Positions 10,695 to 22,400 of a DNA stretch of 64,000 bases are shown piece after piece (positions within the stretch are counted from its first letter, which is position 1; the number at the start of each line of letters is the position of its first letter). A program made the position numbers and the translations under genes. The stretch lies in assembly GCA_002633005.1 (NCBI GenBank), contig NMRA01000193.1, forward strand, positions 192,641-256,640. Direction: 5' to 3'. This DNA is from Phoronis australis. Its lineage: Eukaryota > Phoronida > Phoronidae. The notes beneath the pieces were generated by a model that saw nothing but the letters and a program-made list of their open reading frames with translations, was not told the origin of the DNA and did not search any database.

Positions 10695-12719
10695 GTATGC
10701 AATAGGCCGATCAATTCAACTGCTCAAGCGAAGACGGCTTCGTCCTAGATATTTGAAGAAAAGGGTAAGTGCAAATATCGATGAAAATATTGACCGACTA
10801 TGTAAATATTCTATCAACCTTCTTTTGTGTTATCACAAGTCTATGATTTATCTCCCAGTGAACACTTTACGAAATGGATAAAGCCAGTCTAGGCAAATAA
10901 GTCAAAATTGCCTACGCCTCCTAAGCCGACTACCATGGCGAGTAGAAAGATAAATAAAATATGAAGTAGGGCCTAGCGTTGGGGATTCAGAGATTCGATA
11001 TTGAAAATAGACTGAGGGCATATACACTTTATCAGATTATAAAATTGCCCAACGAAAGGTCGGTTTAAAGAGCAGTGATATACCTCAGTGTAGTGTACGG
11101 TTAATTTATTATGTTGATGATGAAGTGTGATGCTTGATGTGAGACCATGATTACTGAAAGAAAGGGATGGCTTTGAAAAATATCGGAACCAACATGTTTA
11201 AAAAGGTGTAAGTATATGTTGCTTCTTCAGATAAACTTACTTTCGCTTCACAACTTAAGTTTTAGGGTATGTAACACTAGATCTGTTTACACAAGTTAAG
11301 TTATAGTTAGAAGGGCAGTGTATAAGGATTCTTCCTTGAGACTATGTTGACCTTAGAACGAGATGTTTGTTAAGGCGTCTTATGCTGGAAGTTCTATGCT
11401 GTTTGGTTTGACAAAATATGCTTTTAATGTAGCCCCACGTTCACAACAATAAAGCTGTTGCTTTTAAACAGTTAAATTCAATTGAAACAATGTCTAAAAA
11501 TATTAGTAATGTCTTGTATTCTCTACCAGTTTTCGGCAAGAGTTTTACAATGTTGTTATTCAGTTGAACTTCTGTGAGTCAGTCAAAAATTTATGGCACA
11601 TAATGATATTTTGGAATTACTGGCATGAGAATTTTTGTGCATTAGCTCAGTGCCAAGAGTTATACTATGACGCCCTGTATGGGGTAAGCAGTGTATGAGT
11701 GATTTGATCGACAGCTGGACTTCTAAAAGGTGATGTGATATGTAAGATTTCTACAAATTGCCATTAGGTCTTTGACAATTGTTCCTCATTCAGATTAGAA
11801 GTGATTTTTGGATTTAGGAAGAACTGATGGGTTGTTCTTACAATTAGTTGGCTTGATTTGGTTGGTCATTTTATTGGCCGAGCATGTTTGGCCTGCTAGT
11901 AGAATGTTCTGTTAGGTTTTCTCTGCCCAGAAATTGCTGTAGTTTAACTTGGAATTCTGCTTGGTCTCGAGACTACATACTCCGCATGAACTTTGCGAGA
12001 ACCAGGCTGGCAAGAACCTCAAATAATCACCTTCACATTGATAAAAATTGCACTGACCTGAAGAAAATCACATGTTAATAGAATAATGTAAATTTTAGCC
12101 AATATTTATTGGCTTTTTGGGGATCGTATTCATCTAATAATAATTGGTTAATCATTTACATATTCCTTCGTTTCCATGGCACAAGTTCTGGCAAAGGAGA
12201 AAATGGGTAATTGTGGGTCTAATAATTGCAAAAAGTCGTTTAACTGAACAACAACCTTCACCTGATTGCTTTAATGATAAGCGGTCTTGAGATTAATAAT
12301 CTTTATTGAAATGTATACATATGGCCATAGGCCCAAAGTATAACATATACAAGTACATTGTCAGGTGTGTTACAAACTGTATAGTAAATTGTGACGCTTG
12401 AGAGCATGGTGGACTAATTTTAGAAGCGGAGTATCCAGAGTTCTCATGACAGATTCAAATTTAGATGTTGTGGGAGAATAACAAAAACGATCACTTAAGT
12501 ACTTAACCTGAAGGTTTTGGTACGCAGTTGCAAACTAACACAACCTGGGATTCATCCTCAACTCATCTTGAATTACATAACCCACACAATCTATTTTCAT
12601 AGGCAATATTTGTGTGGTGACCTCTTTCCATTAGTAACGAATGATTTGAGCATCACACTCGAGTCAGAGACTGGATAAAAACACACGAGATACTAACTAT
12701 TTCTGAGTAATTCTCTAAA
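10695..12719. other. Intron or spacer, nothing identified
   Basis: This is AT-rich sequence without a supported exon. A second good donor, AAGG|GTAAGTGC at about 10765, could end a 5' untranslated exon. Confidence 0.3.
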
Positions 12720-12960
12720 CCATACATTCAAGGTACCTAAACTACACGGTTAACGGACTCATAAACATGGTCACGGATGCATGAACACGACTCACGCACC
12801 TTCAAACATCGTTCACTGACTCACAAACACGGGAACAGACTCACAAAACACGATCCATTCACCCAAATACACGGACTCACATTCACGAAGAAACACGGTT
12901 AACGGACCGCCAAACACAGTTCACTCCGATAAAGCATGCCATAAACACGGGTCACGGACT
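12720..12960 (+). repeat. Imperfect tandem array of CACGGACTCAC-like units
   Basis: Words such as CACGGTTAACGGAC, CACGACTCACGCAC, GACTCACAAACACG and CACGGACTCACATTCACG recur every 20-30 bp in degenerate form. The right part of the array is one arm of the inverted repeat described separately. Confidence 0.6.
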
Positions 12961-13085
12961 TCCTGGGTCAGCTGACATCTATACTTTGTCTGTAAACCGT
13001 ATTTGGCAGTCTGTTAACCGTGTTTCTTCGTGAATGTGAGTCCGTGTCCCGTGTATTAGGGTGAATGGATCATGTTTTGTGAGTC
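12838..13085. repeat. Inverted repeat, 80-bp arms with an 85-bp loop
   Basis: The sequence 12838-12918 returns as its reverse complement at 13003-13085. Shared blocks include GACTCACAAAACA, GATCCATTCACCC, and the long stretch around CATTCACGAAGAAACACGG (19 bases). The arms differ by a few substitutions and a short insertion in the right arm. The transcript of either strand would fold into a long hairpin. Confidence 0.8.
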
Positions 13086-14507
13086 CAGTAAGGCAGTTTT
13101 TGAGATTAAGCATAATTACATCTTCAAGTGCATCTAATCTGCTGAATAAAGAAACAAGTTGATTTGGACCAGCAATTTCATGACAGTAAGTGGTGTAAAT
13201 CTAAACTTTTTGTGCAGACGGTGGGTTCATGTTTTGTCAAATTTTGAAAAGAATACTTAACACAGTTTTGGCTTATTAACAGATTTCAACTGTGCCTTTC
13301 CCACCCAGCGATATCAAAAAAGCTGGATCTATAACCCTCATCAATCCTCAAAAATTTGGAGCAAATTTTGAAAACTCCTTTCAAAGTCTGCTAAACGGAC
13401 AAGCATGACCTACACAAGGTGAGCTGTACTATCACTGTAGGAAAAGACCTGTAGTCAAGCACCATGATATCTACCCTGTGACTCAGGGATTGAGTACTGT
13501 GTTTTAATTAAATCTCCCTTTTGTCACTCAAGTGAGATGCCAATATAATAATAGTGCATTAGTAAGGGGGCGGAACAAAGATTGGTTGAAATCACTGAAA
13601 CAGGGTTTACTAAACTTGGGCAAAACTAGGTGTATTTTGCCTTTAGCTTGAGCTAAATTGAAACAGTGACATTTATTTAGAGGTGAAATTTTATAACTAG
13701 GACCGTCTTTAATAACTTGGCCTTTGTAATCATTTCTAGCTAGTGGGAAAAATATGACATAATTGAAAATTATAGAACCTACATTGCTAGTGTATGCTAC
13801 AACTGACTTGATGACGTGTCAGTTTATTTCATGTACCATTAGCGTTTTCTCCTATGGCAGAAATCTCAAAAAATTAGGATTTTGGCTTAGCAATGGACAA
13901 TTAATTGTGCCCGTGATTTATCCAGATTCACATTAAGAATCAATATACTTTGTCAACAATCCCTCGTGTAGACAAACTTTGTTGAACATACAACAATGTT
14001 TACGATTAATAAGTATATTTACTAGACATTCATGGACAATTAATTGTGTCCCCTTAGATTCATGGAAGTGTATATATTTCTTGCACTTGTCAAGCCACAT
14101 GTGGTAATGTCACCACGTACAGTAGATTAGTGCTTAGTACATAAATTTTATAAGTTGCAAGAATTGGCTTTAATTTTCAATAAAAAGATTTAATTTTTAA
14201 TCAAAGTCGTATGATCTGTTAAGTTACCTGCTGCAGTTTTATCTTTGTGTACATAGTCTGATCAGTAGTTTGTTGACATAAATTCTATTTTTAACCATAG
14301 TGTTGTTGCCATAGTCGCTTTAGAGAACTTACCGTAAGTGTTTTCTGCAGTACCTGTCAAGAATTCAATTTCTGTGTGAGTGTAAGGTATCCTGACGGTG
14401 TTTTGAACTTAAGGTGGTAAGTAGGTGCACCTTTATGTATTTTTTACAATACAAAGCAAAGTGCAGTGAACAAATTTGAATTTGTTACATCAAGCTATGT
14501 TGGTCTC

Positions 14508-14985
14508 TGGAAAAATGCCCAAATTTGGCCAACTTCAGAACATGACATCTCAGAAGTGAAGGATTCATATGAAACGTTCAGATACTATGCTTTATGTACT
14601 GTTCTTCAAAACGTTGGTGAATTGTTTTTGAAATGTTACACTTACATACAGGGATACCAGAAATTGGATTTGTGGATTGCATGTATGATGAAAATGAAAT
14701 GATAACTTAGTTTTTCTAACGTTTTTGAGATTTTATCTTGGACATTTATATTTAAGCAAAATTTTGCCTTGTTGTTGATACCGTTGTGTTGCTATAACTA
14801 CCTTCCTTTTGTACTGAATTTTACTAAAAAGTCATGTAATTCAATTAATGGAAAAATTGGCAAAAAGTCAGAAATCAAATTCTACAGGCTTTTTAATGTT
14901 AGAAAGTATGCACTTTTACTGGTTTTAAAAAGAGCAGTTTTGTATAAGTTTTTTGATAAAATACACAGACTTTTTGAAAATGTTC
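14508..14985 (-). repeat. Dispersed repeat family D, copy 2
   Basis: On the minus strand it follows 46925-47421. It has AAGTCTGTGTATTTTATC, ATACAAAACTG, GTAAAAGTGCATACTTT, then AACATTTCAAAAACAATTC, TCTGAGATGTCATGTTCTGA and CCAAATTTGGGCATTTTTCC. The 78-codon open frame at 14466 is a by-product of this repeat. Confidence 0.65.
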
Positions 14986-15956
14986 TTAGCTTTTAGTTTG
15001 AGAATCATTTGCACTTGAGCTTTAAAGTAAAATCTTACTAATTTAGGGTATAATACGAACAGACAAGTGAAATTTTACTTTTTCGTTTGCTCCGTGTAAG
15101 ATATTGAAACCAAATTAACACTTTTCTACGTTCAAGTTCATAGACTTATGCAATAATTTATGTTAGAGGAATTTTGACGTTAGTTTCTGTCCAAACCAGG
15201 TGAGATTCTACAGTAATTTATGCAAGACAAAATACTTTTTCTTGTCTTTCTTTTCCCATTATTTATCTAGGCGTCTCAGGTGTATGCAGCTGTCTTTAGA
15301 GAGTTGAAATATTAGTTGACAGAGCATATTTTTGCTTTTGACTCTTCTTCTTTAGAGCTCTGCTAAACTAGTAAATCCTCAAACCATTATATTTTTATGC
15401 AAAAATAAAAAACCTGATAGGACGATTTTTTTTAAAAAACATCCTTAGTTTATAAATATTTCAGCCAATTTTGATAGTAACTCGAGCTTAACTATCTGCC
15501 TTTGGTTCGAACTTGAAATGAGACATTTTACAAATTTTCTGGAGTTCTTTTAAGTCCTGATCACAGAGTATAAACCCAAACTGAATACAAAGTCCACTTT
15601 GTGGCAATAACATCCTGAAATAAGGGTTGAACAACATTGAAGAATATGAAATGTGTTTGCTAAAAGTTACACTTTTCATACTTACATGTAATCGAAGAGC
15701 AGATATATTGTAATTCCTCCCTTATTCAGCCCACGATATGACCAAGTGGTGAATGGATTTTTTTAGCTAGTTTTATTAGTCTTTTATATTTATTAACTTT
15801 CTTTGTAATATTCAGGTGTCTTAGAGCAACATTTGGCAAAGTTTCCATTATTCGTAACAAAATAGTCTCCATTTAACAATAGAAAAATGACAATTTTTGC
15901 AATTGTTTTGGTGCGAAATGAATGATGAATTACTGTTCACTTAAAACACAAGGCCT

Positions 15957-16211
15957 GGGGCCCGTTCCAAGAAAATTACTTAAGTTCGTTTTTGACTTTA
16001 AGTCTAAGATTTGGCTCAACTTCCAAACTTTAAAACTTCCCCATCCAGTAAGATAGTCAAAATTAACTTGGACAAAACTTAAGTTAAAAATTTAAGTCAA
16101 ACTTAAGATCTCTTTCTTGAAACAGATTTGAGATAATTTTAAGTTTTGTTTTAAAGTTGACGGATATTTAAGATTGGCCTTAGCTAAGTCAGATTTCTTG
16201 GAACGGGCCCC
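15957..16211 (+). mobile_element. MITE family B, copy 1 (255 bp)
   Basis: It has perfect 18-bp inverted ends, GGGGCCCGTTCCAAGAAA and its complement. The inside is rich in direct and inverted ACTTAAGT/GACTTAAG words. The same element occurs at 54342-54590. There is no coding capacity. Confidence 0.8.
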
Positions 16212-16387
16212 TGATCCATGTTGCTTTATTTAGCAAGTACTACATTCCTTCCTACAGAGGTTGTTTTCCTTGAACAGATTGGCATTGGACTTTCTTGATA
16301 TTCCTTGATATACATTTCTGATTTTTGTTCAAAATTATAAAGATCTAGATGTAAATTTAAATATTTCACTGTCTTTTCGATGTGTAG

Positions 16388-16435
16388 CGTCGGTGCAGCT
16401 GAGGATCTAAACAGAGATGGATTTATTGGTGAAGG
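16388..16435 (+). CDS. Candidate upstream exon with an EF-hand-like loop
   Basis: The acceptor is GTGTAG and the donor is GAAGG|GTAAGG. Read after one base it gives VGAAEDLNRDGFIGE plus GG. The GG combines with the G at 21282 to give Gly, in phase with the ankyrin exon. D-x-N-x-D-G-x-I matches positions 1 to 8 of a calcium-binding EF-hand loop. I know of no EF-hand in vertebrate ANKAR, so either this lineage has one or the match is chance in a 48-bp exon. Confidence 0.4.
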
Positions 16436-19400
16436 GTAAGGTCACGTGTTGGTGCTGCCATCTTTAGTTTTGATTGGTTATTATTTTGAGTTAGTGGACT
16501 TTATCTGCCATCTGCACCATTTCACATTGTTTGTTGGAGAGAAAGTGCATTCCTACAATACATTTAGTTTCGTTGCACATGTTGTTATAATATTATTGCT
16601 TAGATTTTAGATTATTTGCTAGTTGAATATTTTGTTGGACAGTTCAAAATTTTTGTGAATCGCTGCTGCAAAGTTTATAAAATCTATCATGACTGCCAAC
16701 TGTAATTGAAAAATTGGGTTACCTGAGTAAGCTTTTCAGTAAAAGTATGAACATACACAATACATGTCAAAAGTATTAGGATAACCTACTGCTTCTCGAT
16801 CTTGACGGGTAATAAACCGTCATGGTGCAGTCCGCTTGCGCTCAGCCATCGTGACAGGGAGTTCCTGGTCATTTTGTGTAGTTGTTGTGTAGTGTAGGTC
16901 ATTCACTGATTGAAAATGCAATGCTGTTATTTTGCTTTCATAATTTTGTTGAAACTATTACGGACGACAGGCAAGTGGAATTTAGCTTTTGTCAACAGTG
17001 TTGCAGATTCTCACCAGGATTTTGAAGTTGAGCATGGTGGGAGTTTTGGAATGCTATCAGTCGGAATGTTTGGCGAAGTCCGGTGGGGAGAGCATGTTCT
17101 GAGTTTTGAGTAAAATATCTGTGTGAATAATCAGATCACAAGTCCAGTCTACACACAGCCTACCCTAGAGCAACTTGCACTAGCGTAGCTTACTCCACTT
17201 TTAAGTGGAGCATTCACACAACTGGGGTTAGATGGAAGTTGTCACTCTGTGCGTGACAATGAACAGCTAATGAAAATATGGGATGCAAAAGAAGACCCTT
17301 ATGCATGTAACCACAGCTGATAATTACTTCCGCCCTGCCCCAGGTTTGCGGCCACACAGTGATTAGAAGTGGCGCAAGTTGTCACATGTGGGGTAGTTTA
17401 AATAGCGTCCGCACTGCCTCCAAACCTTGCGACAACTCTTTCCATGAGTAACTTGTTCTAGGGTAAGTCTGTGTGTGAAAGGCACTATAATGAGGTTGAT
17501 CAGACTAGGTTGATCAGACTGCAGTGGGCACTATAGACTGAAGAATATGTGACAGTGACGATTTTTGCGTTTGTCATATTTCTCAAATTTCAAACATTTT
17601 CAATCTACAGAGTTGGCAATTTTGTCATCTTTATGGTGATTCTTGAAATTGGGACAGCCGATATTGTAAGCTGTAACCTTAATGAAAATAATTAATTTTC
17701 ACTATCCCAAATTTGAGAATTTCACCATAATCGCACTTGAAGAAAAAGAAGAAAACAACTTGGGCAAATTTAAAATGAGCCCAGGAAAAAGACCTGTGGG
17801 ATTATCTGCACATTGGTTCTGAGCTTTTCTTTGGGAAAACCTCCTTGCTTAGTAGCAGCCTTGTAATCCCTTCTTAAAGTGGGTGCTTATTATAGCTGTG
17901 CTGCTTTTGTGTAAGGCACAAAATGTTCAAAGCATTTGAGTTTAGTCAAAGTAATCAAAATGCTGTTAATCCTTGTTAGCAACACCAGGCCATTAAGTTT
18001 GGGTTCTGTACACCAAGTTGGCGTGAGGTGCTGTGCATGCATTTGTCTCTAAAGAAATTCAGACATGTAAGGTATCCTGCTGTTCATATTTTTATGTTAA
18101 TTTGCAGACTTAATAGGAAATATTTTAAACTGTGTTAGTTCTCGATCACGAGGAATTTGACAGCAACTTGCTGATGAACGTAATCAATACAAGTCACTGA
18201 TATTTGACTGAGTGTAATTGTTCTCAAACTGTACTGGTATGAAACCGATTATTATTACAATTATTGAGTTTTACCAACGTCAATATGTTGGTTTTGAGAC
18301 ACTAAATGATAATGACAGAGGCAGGCCATGTGGGCTTTCTTTGAAATTTACACTCTGGTTGCTCTTTTATTAGATTTTATAGCATAACTTGACTATAGTT
18401 GTTCTCTGGACAAGCTAGGGTCTCTTCAGTTGTTAGCCTATGGAGGGCAACTGTCAGAAACTTAATCGTCACGTGAAAGGGTTACTTTTTCGTGTGATAC
18501 ACATTTTGAGCATGATTTCACTATAAGGGTTTTATAAGGGTATCAAAATATGCATGTATTGCCCATAAGAATAATTCTTTTGGAGGTATAAATGTAATGT
18601 AAGGAAAGCATACTGTGTCGTGTGAAATTTGGAGCAATACAGGAGAAATATATGGCCTCTGAAAACAAGTTGGACCATCTCGGAAACTTTGGCTATTGTT
18701 GTCAATTTTCAGGCGCAAAAATAAGTCTTAGGTCACGACTTCTAGACATGGGTCATATTCTAGAAGATTCTTTTGGAAAAGAATTCATTTTATTAGCATC
18801 CTATTTTAAAGGGGTAGACTTTGAAAGGGTGGGGTTTTGGTGTCCCTGATATAATGCCTGCAGGGGTTTTTCATAATCGGTTGGTAAAATGTATGTGGGT
18901 CAAATTTCAAGTAGCTTCCCTAGGATTGCTGGCCTTGCTAATATTTTGACATACTACTGGATTCATAATTGCAGGTCAGGCCAAGCCACTCCCGTTTTCC
19001 ATCTAGTTCAGTGGCTTATGTGCATGCAAATTCACATGCCCATCTATTAATGGTAATAAATTTCTTCACAATGCCTGGCCAGTCTTCTTGCATTTAATTG
19101 TCTTTCTTCTACTAGTGTGTACATTGAAACTACCCACGAGGCTTATTCTGTCACATCAAGGTCTTTCTCAGTATGTTGGTAAAAACTCGGTAACCGACTA
19201 TAGTGAATCTCACTAATNCGTGAAAGGGTTACTTTTTCGTGTGATACACATTTTGAGCATGATTTCACTATAAGGATTTTATAAGGGTATCAAAATATGC
19301 ATGTATTGCCCATAAGAATAATTCTTTTGGAGGTATAAATGTAATGTAAGGAAGGCATACTGTGCCGTGTGAAATTTGTAGCAATACAGGAGAAATATAT

Positions 19401-22400
19401 GGCCTCTGAAAACAAGTTGGACCATCTCAGAAACTTTGGCTATTGTTGTCAATTTCCAGGAGCAAAAATAAGTCTTAGGTCACGACTTCTAGACATGGGA
19501 CATATTCTAGAAGATTCTTTTGGAAAAGAATTCATTTTATTAGCATCCTATTTTGAAGGGGTAGACTTTGAAAGGGTGGGGTTTTGGTGTCCCTGATACA
19601 ATGCCTGCAGGGGTTTTTCATAATCGGTTGGTAAAATGTATGTGGGTCAAATTTCAAGTAGCTTCCCTAGGATTGCTGGCCTTGCTAATATTTTGACATA
19701 CTACTGGATTCATAATTGCAGGTCAGGCCAAGCCACTCCCGTTTTCCATCTAGTTCAGTGGCTTATGTGCATGCAAATTCACATGCCCATCTATTAATGG
19801 TAATAAATTTCTTCACAATGCCTGGCCAGTCTTCTTGCATTTAATTGTCTTTCTTCTACTAGTGTGTACATTGAAACTACCCACGAGGCTTATTCTGTCA
19901 CATCAAGGTCTTTCTCAGTATGTTGGTGAAAACTCGGTAACCAACTATAGTGAATCTCACTAATTTAGGACACAATGTAGCAGACAATTAAGACTTTACT
20001 TTTTCGTTTTTCTTTAAACACAAAATAAATGCTTTACCACTCTTAACTTGTATACCGTAGCTGTAATTGAATAGTTTTTTGAGAAACTGTGAGTGTTTAC
20101 AATCATGTTACAAGCTTTCAAAAATTGAAGTCAATTTTGGCAATTATTTTTGTTCAAAATATGTGAATTTTATAATATGTGTTGTGCAATCTGTGTAAGA
20201 AATGTCAGAGGTAGACATGCAATGTTGCATTCAAGGCCTTTAGCAACAGTTGCCCATTACCACCCTGTCTGAGCCTGTTTCATCAAGATGTTAAGGCGAG
20301 CTTGAATTTGTTCTGGTTAGAAAGAATTTGTTGTGACAGAGCTTATACCAGTCTAAATGTCTACGTGACCACTTGTCTCTCTGGAATTAAAATCTGTCTG
20401 TTTACCTTGAGATAAAGACAATGTTTCTCAGGACAACCTATTGATAACTTAGATTATTGATTGTGAGCGCAAACTGCTGTAAGTAGGTATGTTAGGTTTG
20501 AGAGATGTTGCAGCTGCATTTTAGACTGTAATTGGTACATAATTGTGGCAAAATTGCATAACAGTAGTTATGTTTTGTGTTCTATTTAAATCATGGTACA
20601 TACTCACAAATTTTAATTGGTCACAACCTGATGGACAAGTGAAATTTTTCATGAAAGATATTTATCACCAAGTGGGTGTTTTTACATAATCGAACTCTGT
20701 ATCATGACTACCATCAGACAATATGTACAATGTTAGAAGTCTTTGAGAAAAGAATGAAGGCAATTTTGGCCATTATATTTGTCCAAAATTGGTGAGACTT
20801 TTACCTTAGGCCTTATGTAATGCAAACAATATACACGCACATTTTTCTTGATTTTTTTTCACGAAATGATTGAATTTAGTACACAACATTATTGAACTAT
20901 TTGTGGTAACTGTTCGTAGAACAAAAAATATGGAGTTTGGCAACTCCTGGTTTGGGTCGATTTGTTCTGTATTGCTGCTTATTTGAGTGGTTAAATTTAA
21001 TACATATGTTTGAGTCTGAATTGTGTATGACACCGTTCCCATAGTTTTTATTTGTTGGAAATTCTTTTCGTGGTTGCTGAGAGCTGTTTTTGTGTTTTAA
21101 AATCTCATTGAAAACTTGTAACTTGTAAATTTTCTAAATGTACTTTTGTAATCTTATATTAAGACATTCATAACAGAAAGTTGTGTAATATTTTCAAATA
21201 TTGTCATACATTTGGAGGATGTATTATATTCAGTCACTAATTGATGCCTTCACTTAATAGGTGCAACTTTGTATTTTCTAGGGCTCAAGGCTCCATCAAC
21301 GCCCAAAGGTTTCAAAAGAAGCCGAGCCCAGAAGACTCCTCTTTTACCAGGATGAATGAATTAGACGACACTGGATGGGGGCATGTACACCACGCTGCCT
21401 TCCGCGGCTTTGTAAAATCCGTCGAAAGGTTTGTGAAGGCTAGCCCAGATCAGCTAGAGTTTGAGACGGGTGATGGTCACAACTCCACCCCGCTGCTGTT
21501 GGCCGTCTCCAGTGGTAACATGGAGACTATCCGCTGTGTTGTGGACTTGGGTGCCAATCTTGCTGCTGTAAACTCGCAGAATCATGGCTGCGTGGAACTG
21601 GCGGCCATGAAGGAATTTGTCACAGTGTTGGAGTATTTCATCCAACTCAACTCGGACAAATTGGCTGTGTGGAAATTGCTGTTGAAATTTTTATCTTCAG
21701 AATCCGATGAGGAGGGTGAAGCAGCGGGCAAGTGTCTGTGCACGTTGACGGAACCCAGCGTTGATGGCGTCAATCCTAACTGGCAACACGTATACAACAA
21801 TGGAGGAGTGCCTATCATTGTCAAGGTGATCAAGGGAACCAATGGTGATGGCCCACGGATACAGGCGCTGTATAACCTCATTAACATTGTGACTCAGCAG
21901 GAAGTGAAGGATCAGGCGGCAGCCTCTGGTGGGATACCGCCCCTTGTTCACCACTTGAAGTCTTCAACAAATCTCGTCATCCAGCTGTCTGCGTGTGCTC
22001 TTAAGGAGATCTGTACAGTCAAAGCATACGCTGACCAGGCGGTGAGTAACCAAGCGTTGCCAACACTGATAAAGGTTATACAGACTGTCAAAGAGGCCAG
22101 TGTGCTTTTGGAGGCTGTAGAGGCCCTTGGGGTAATATGCGAAGCCAATCCCCAGCACCAGGATACCCTTGGTGGCCTCAATGGGGCACTGCAGTCTGTT
22201 GTTGAACTCTTTGATGACTGCAAGCATAAAGACTTGTTGATGGCTCTGACTAAATCTGTTGGTCGAATAGCCTGCGAACACACGGCCAACCAGACGTCGA
22301 TCGTGGACCATGGTGGCTCGTCTCATATCATTGCATTAACAACGACAAAAGTGAGAGAGCTGCAGATGAATTCTGTGGAGGCGATTCACCGGCTCGCAGA

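Noticed and set aside
15272-15315. Possible terminal exon reading ASQVYAAVFRELKY then TAG after a TATCTAG acceptor
   Set aside because: It is only 14 codons, and no partner exon of matching phase was found.
18622-18849. 75-codon open frame present in both tandem units as a duplicated gene
   Set aside because: The units are almost identical and joined by an N, so conservation of the frame carries no evidence. No family is recognised.
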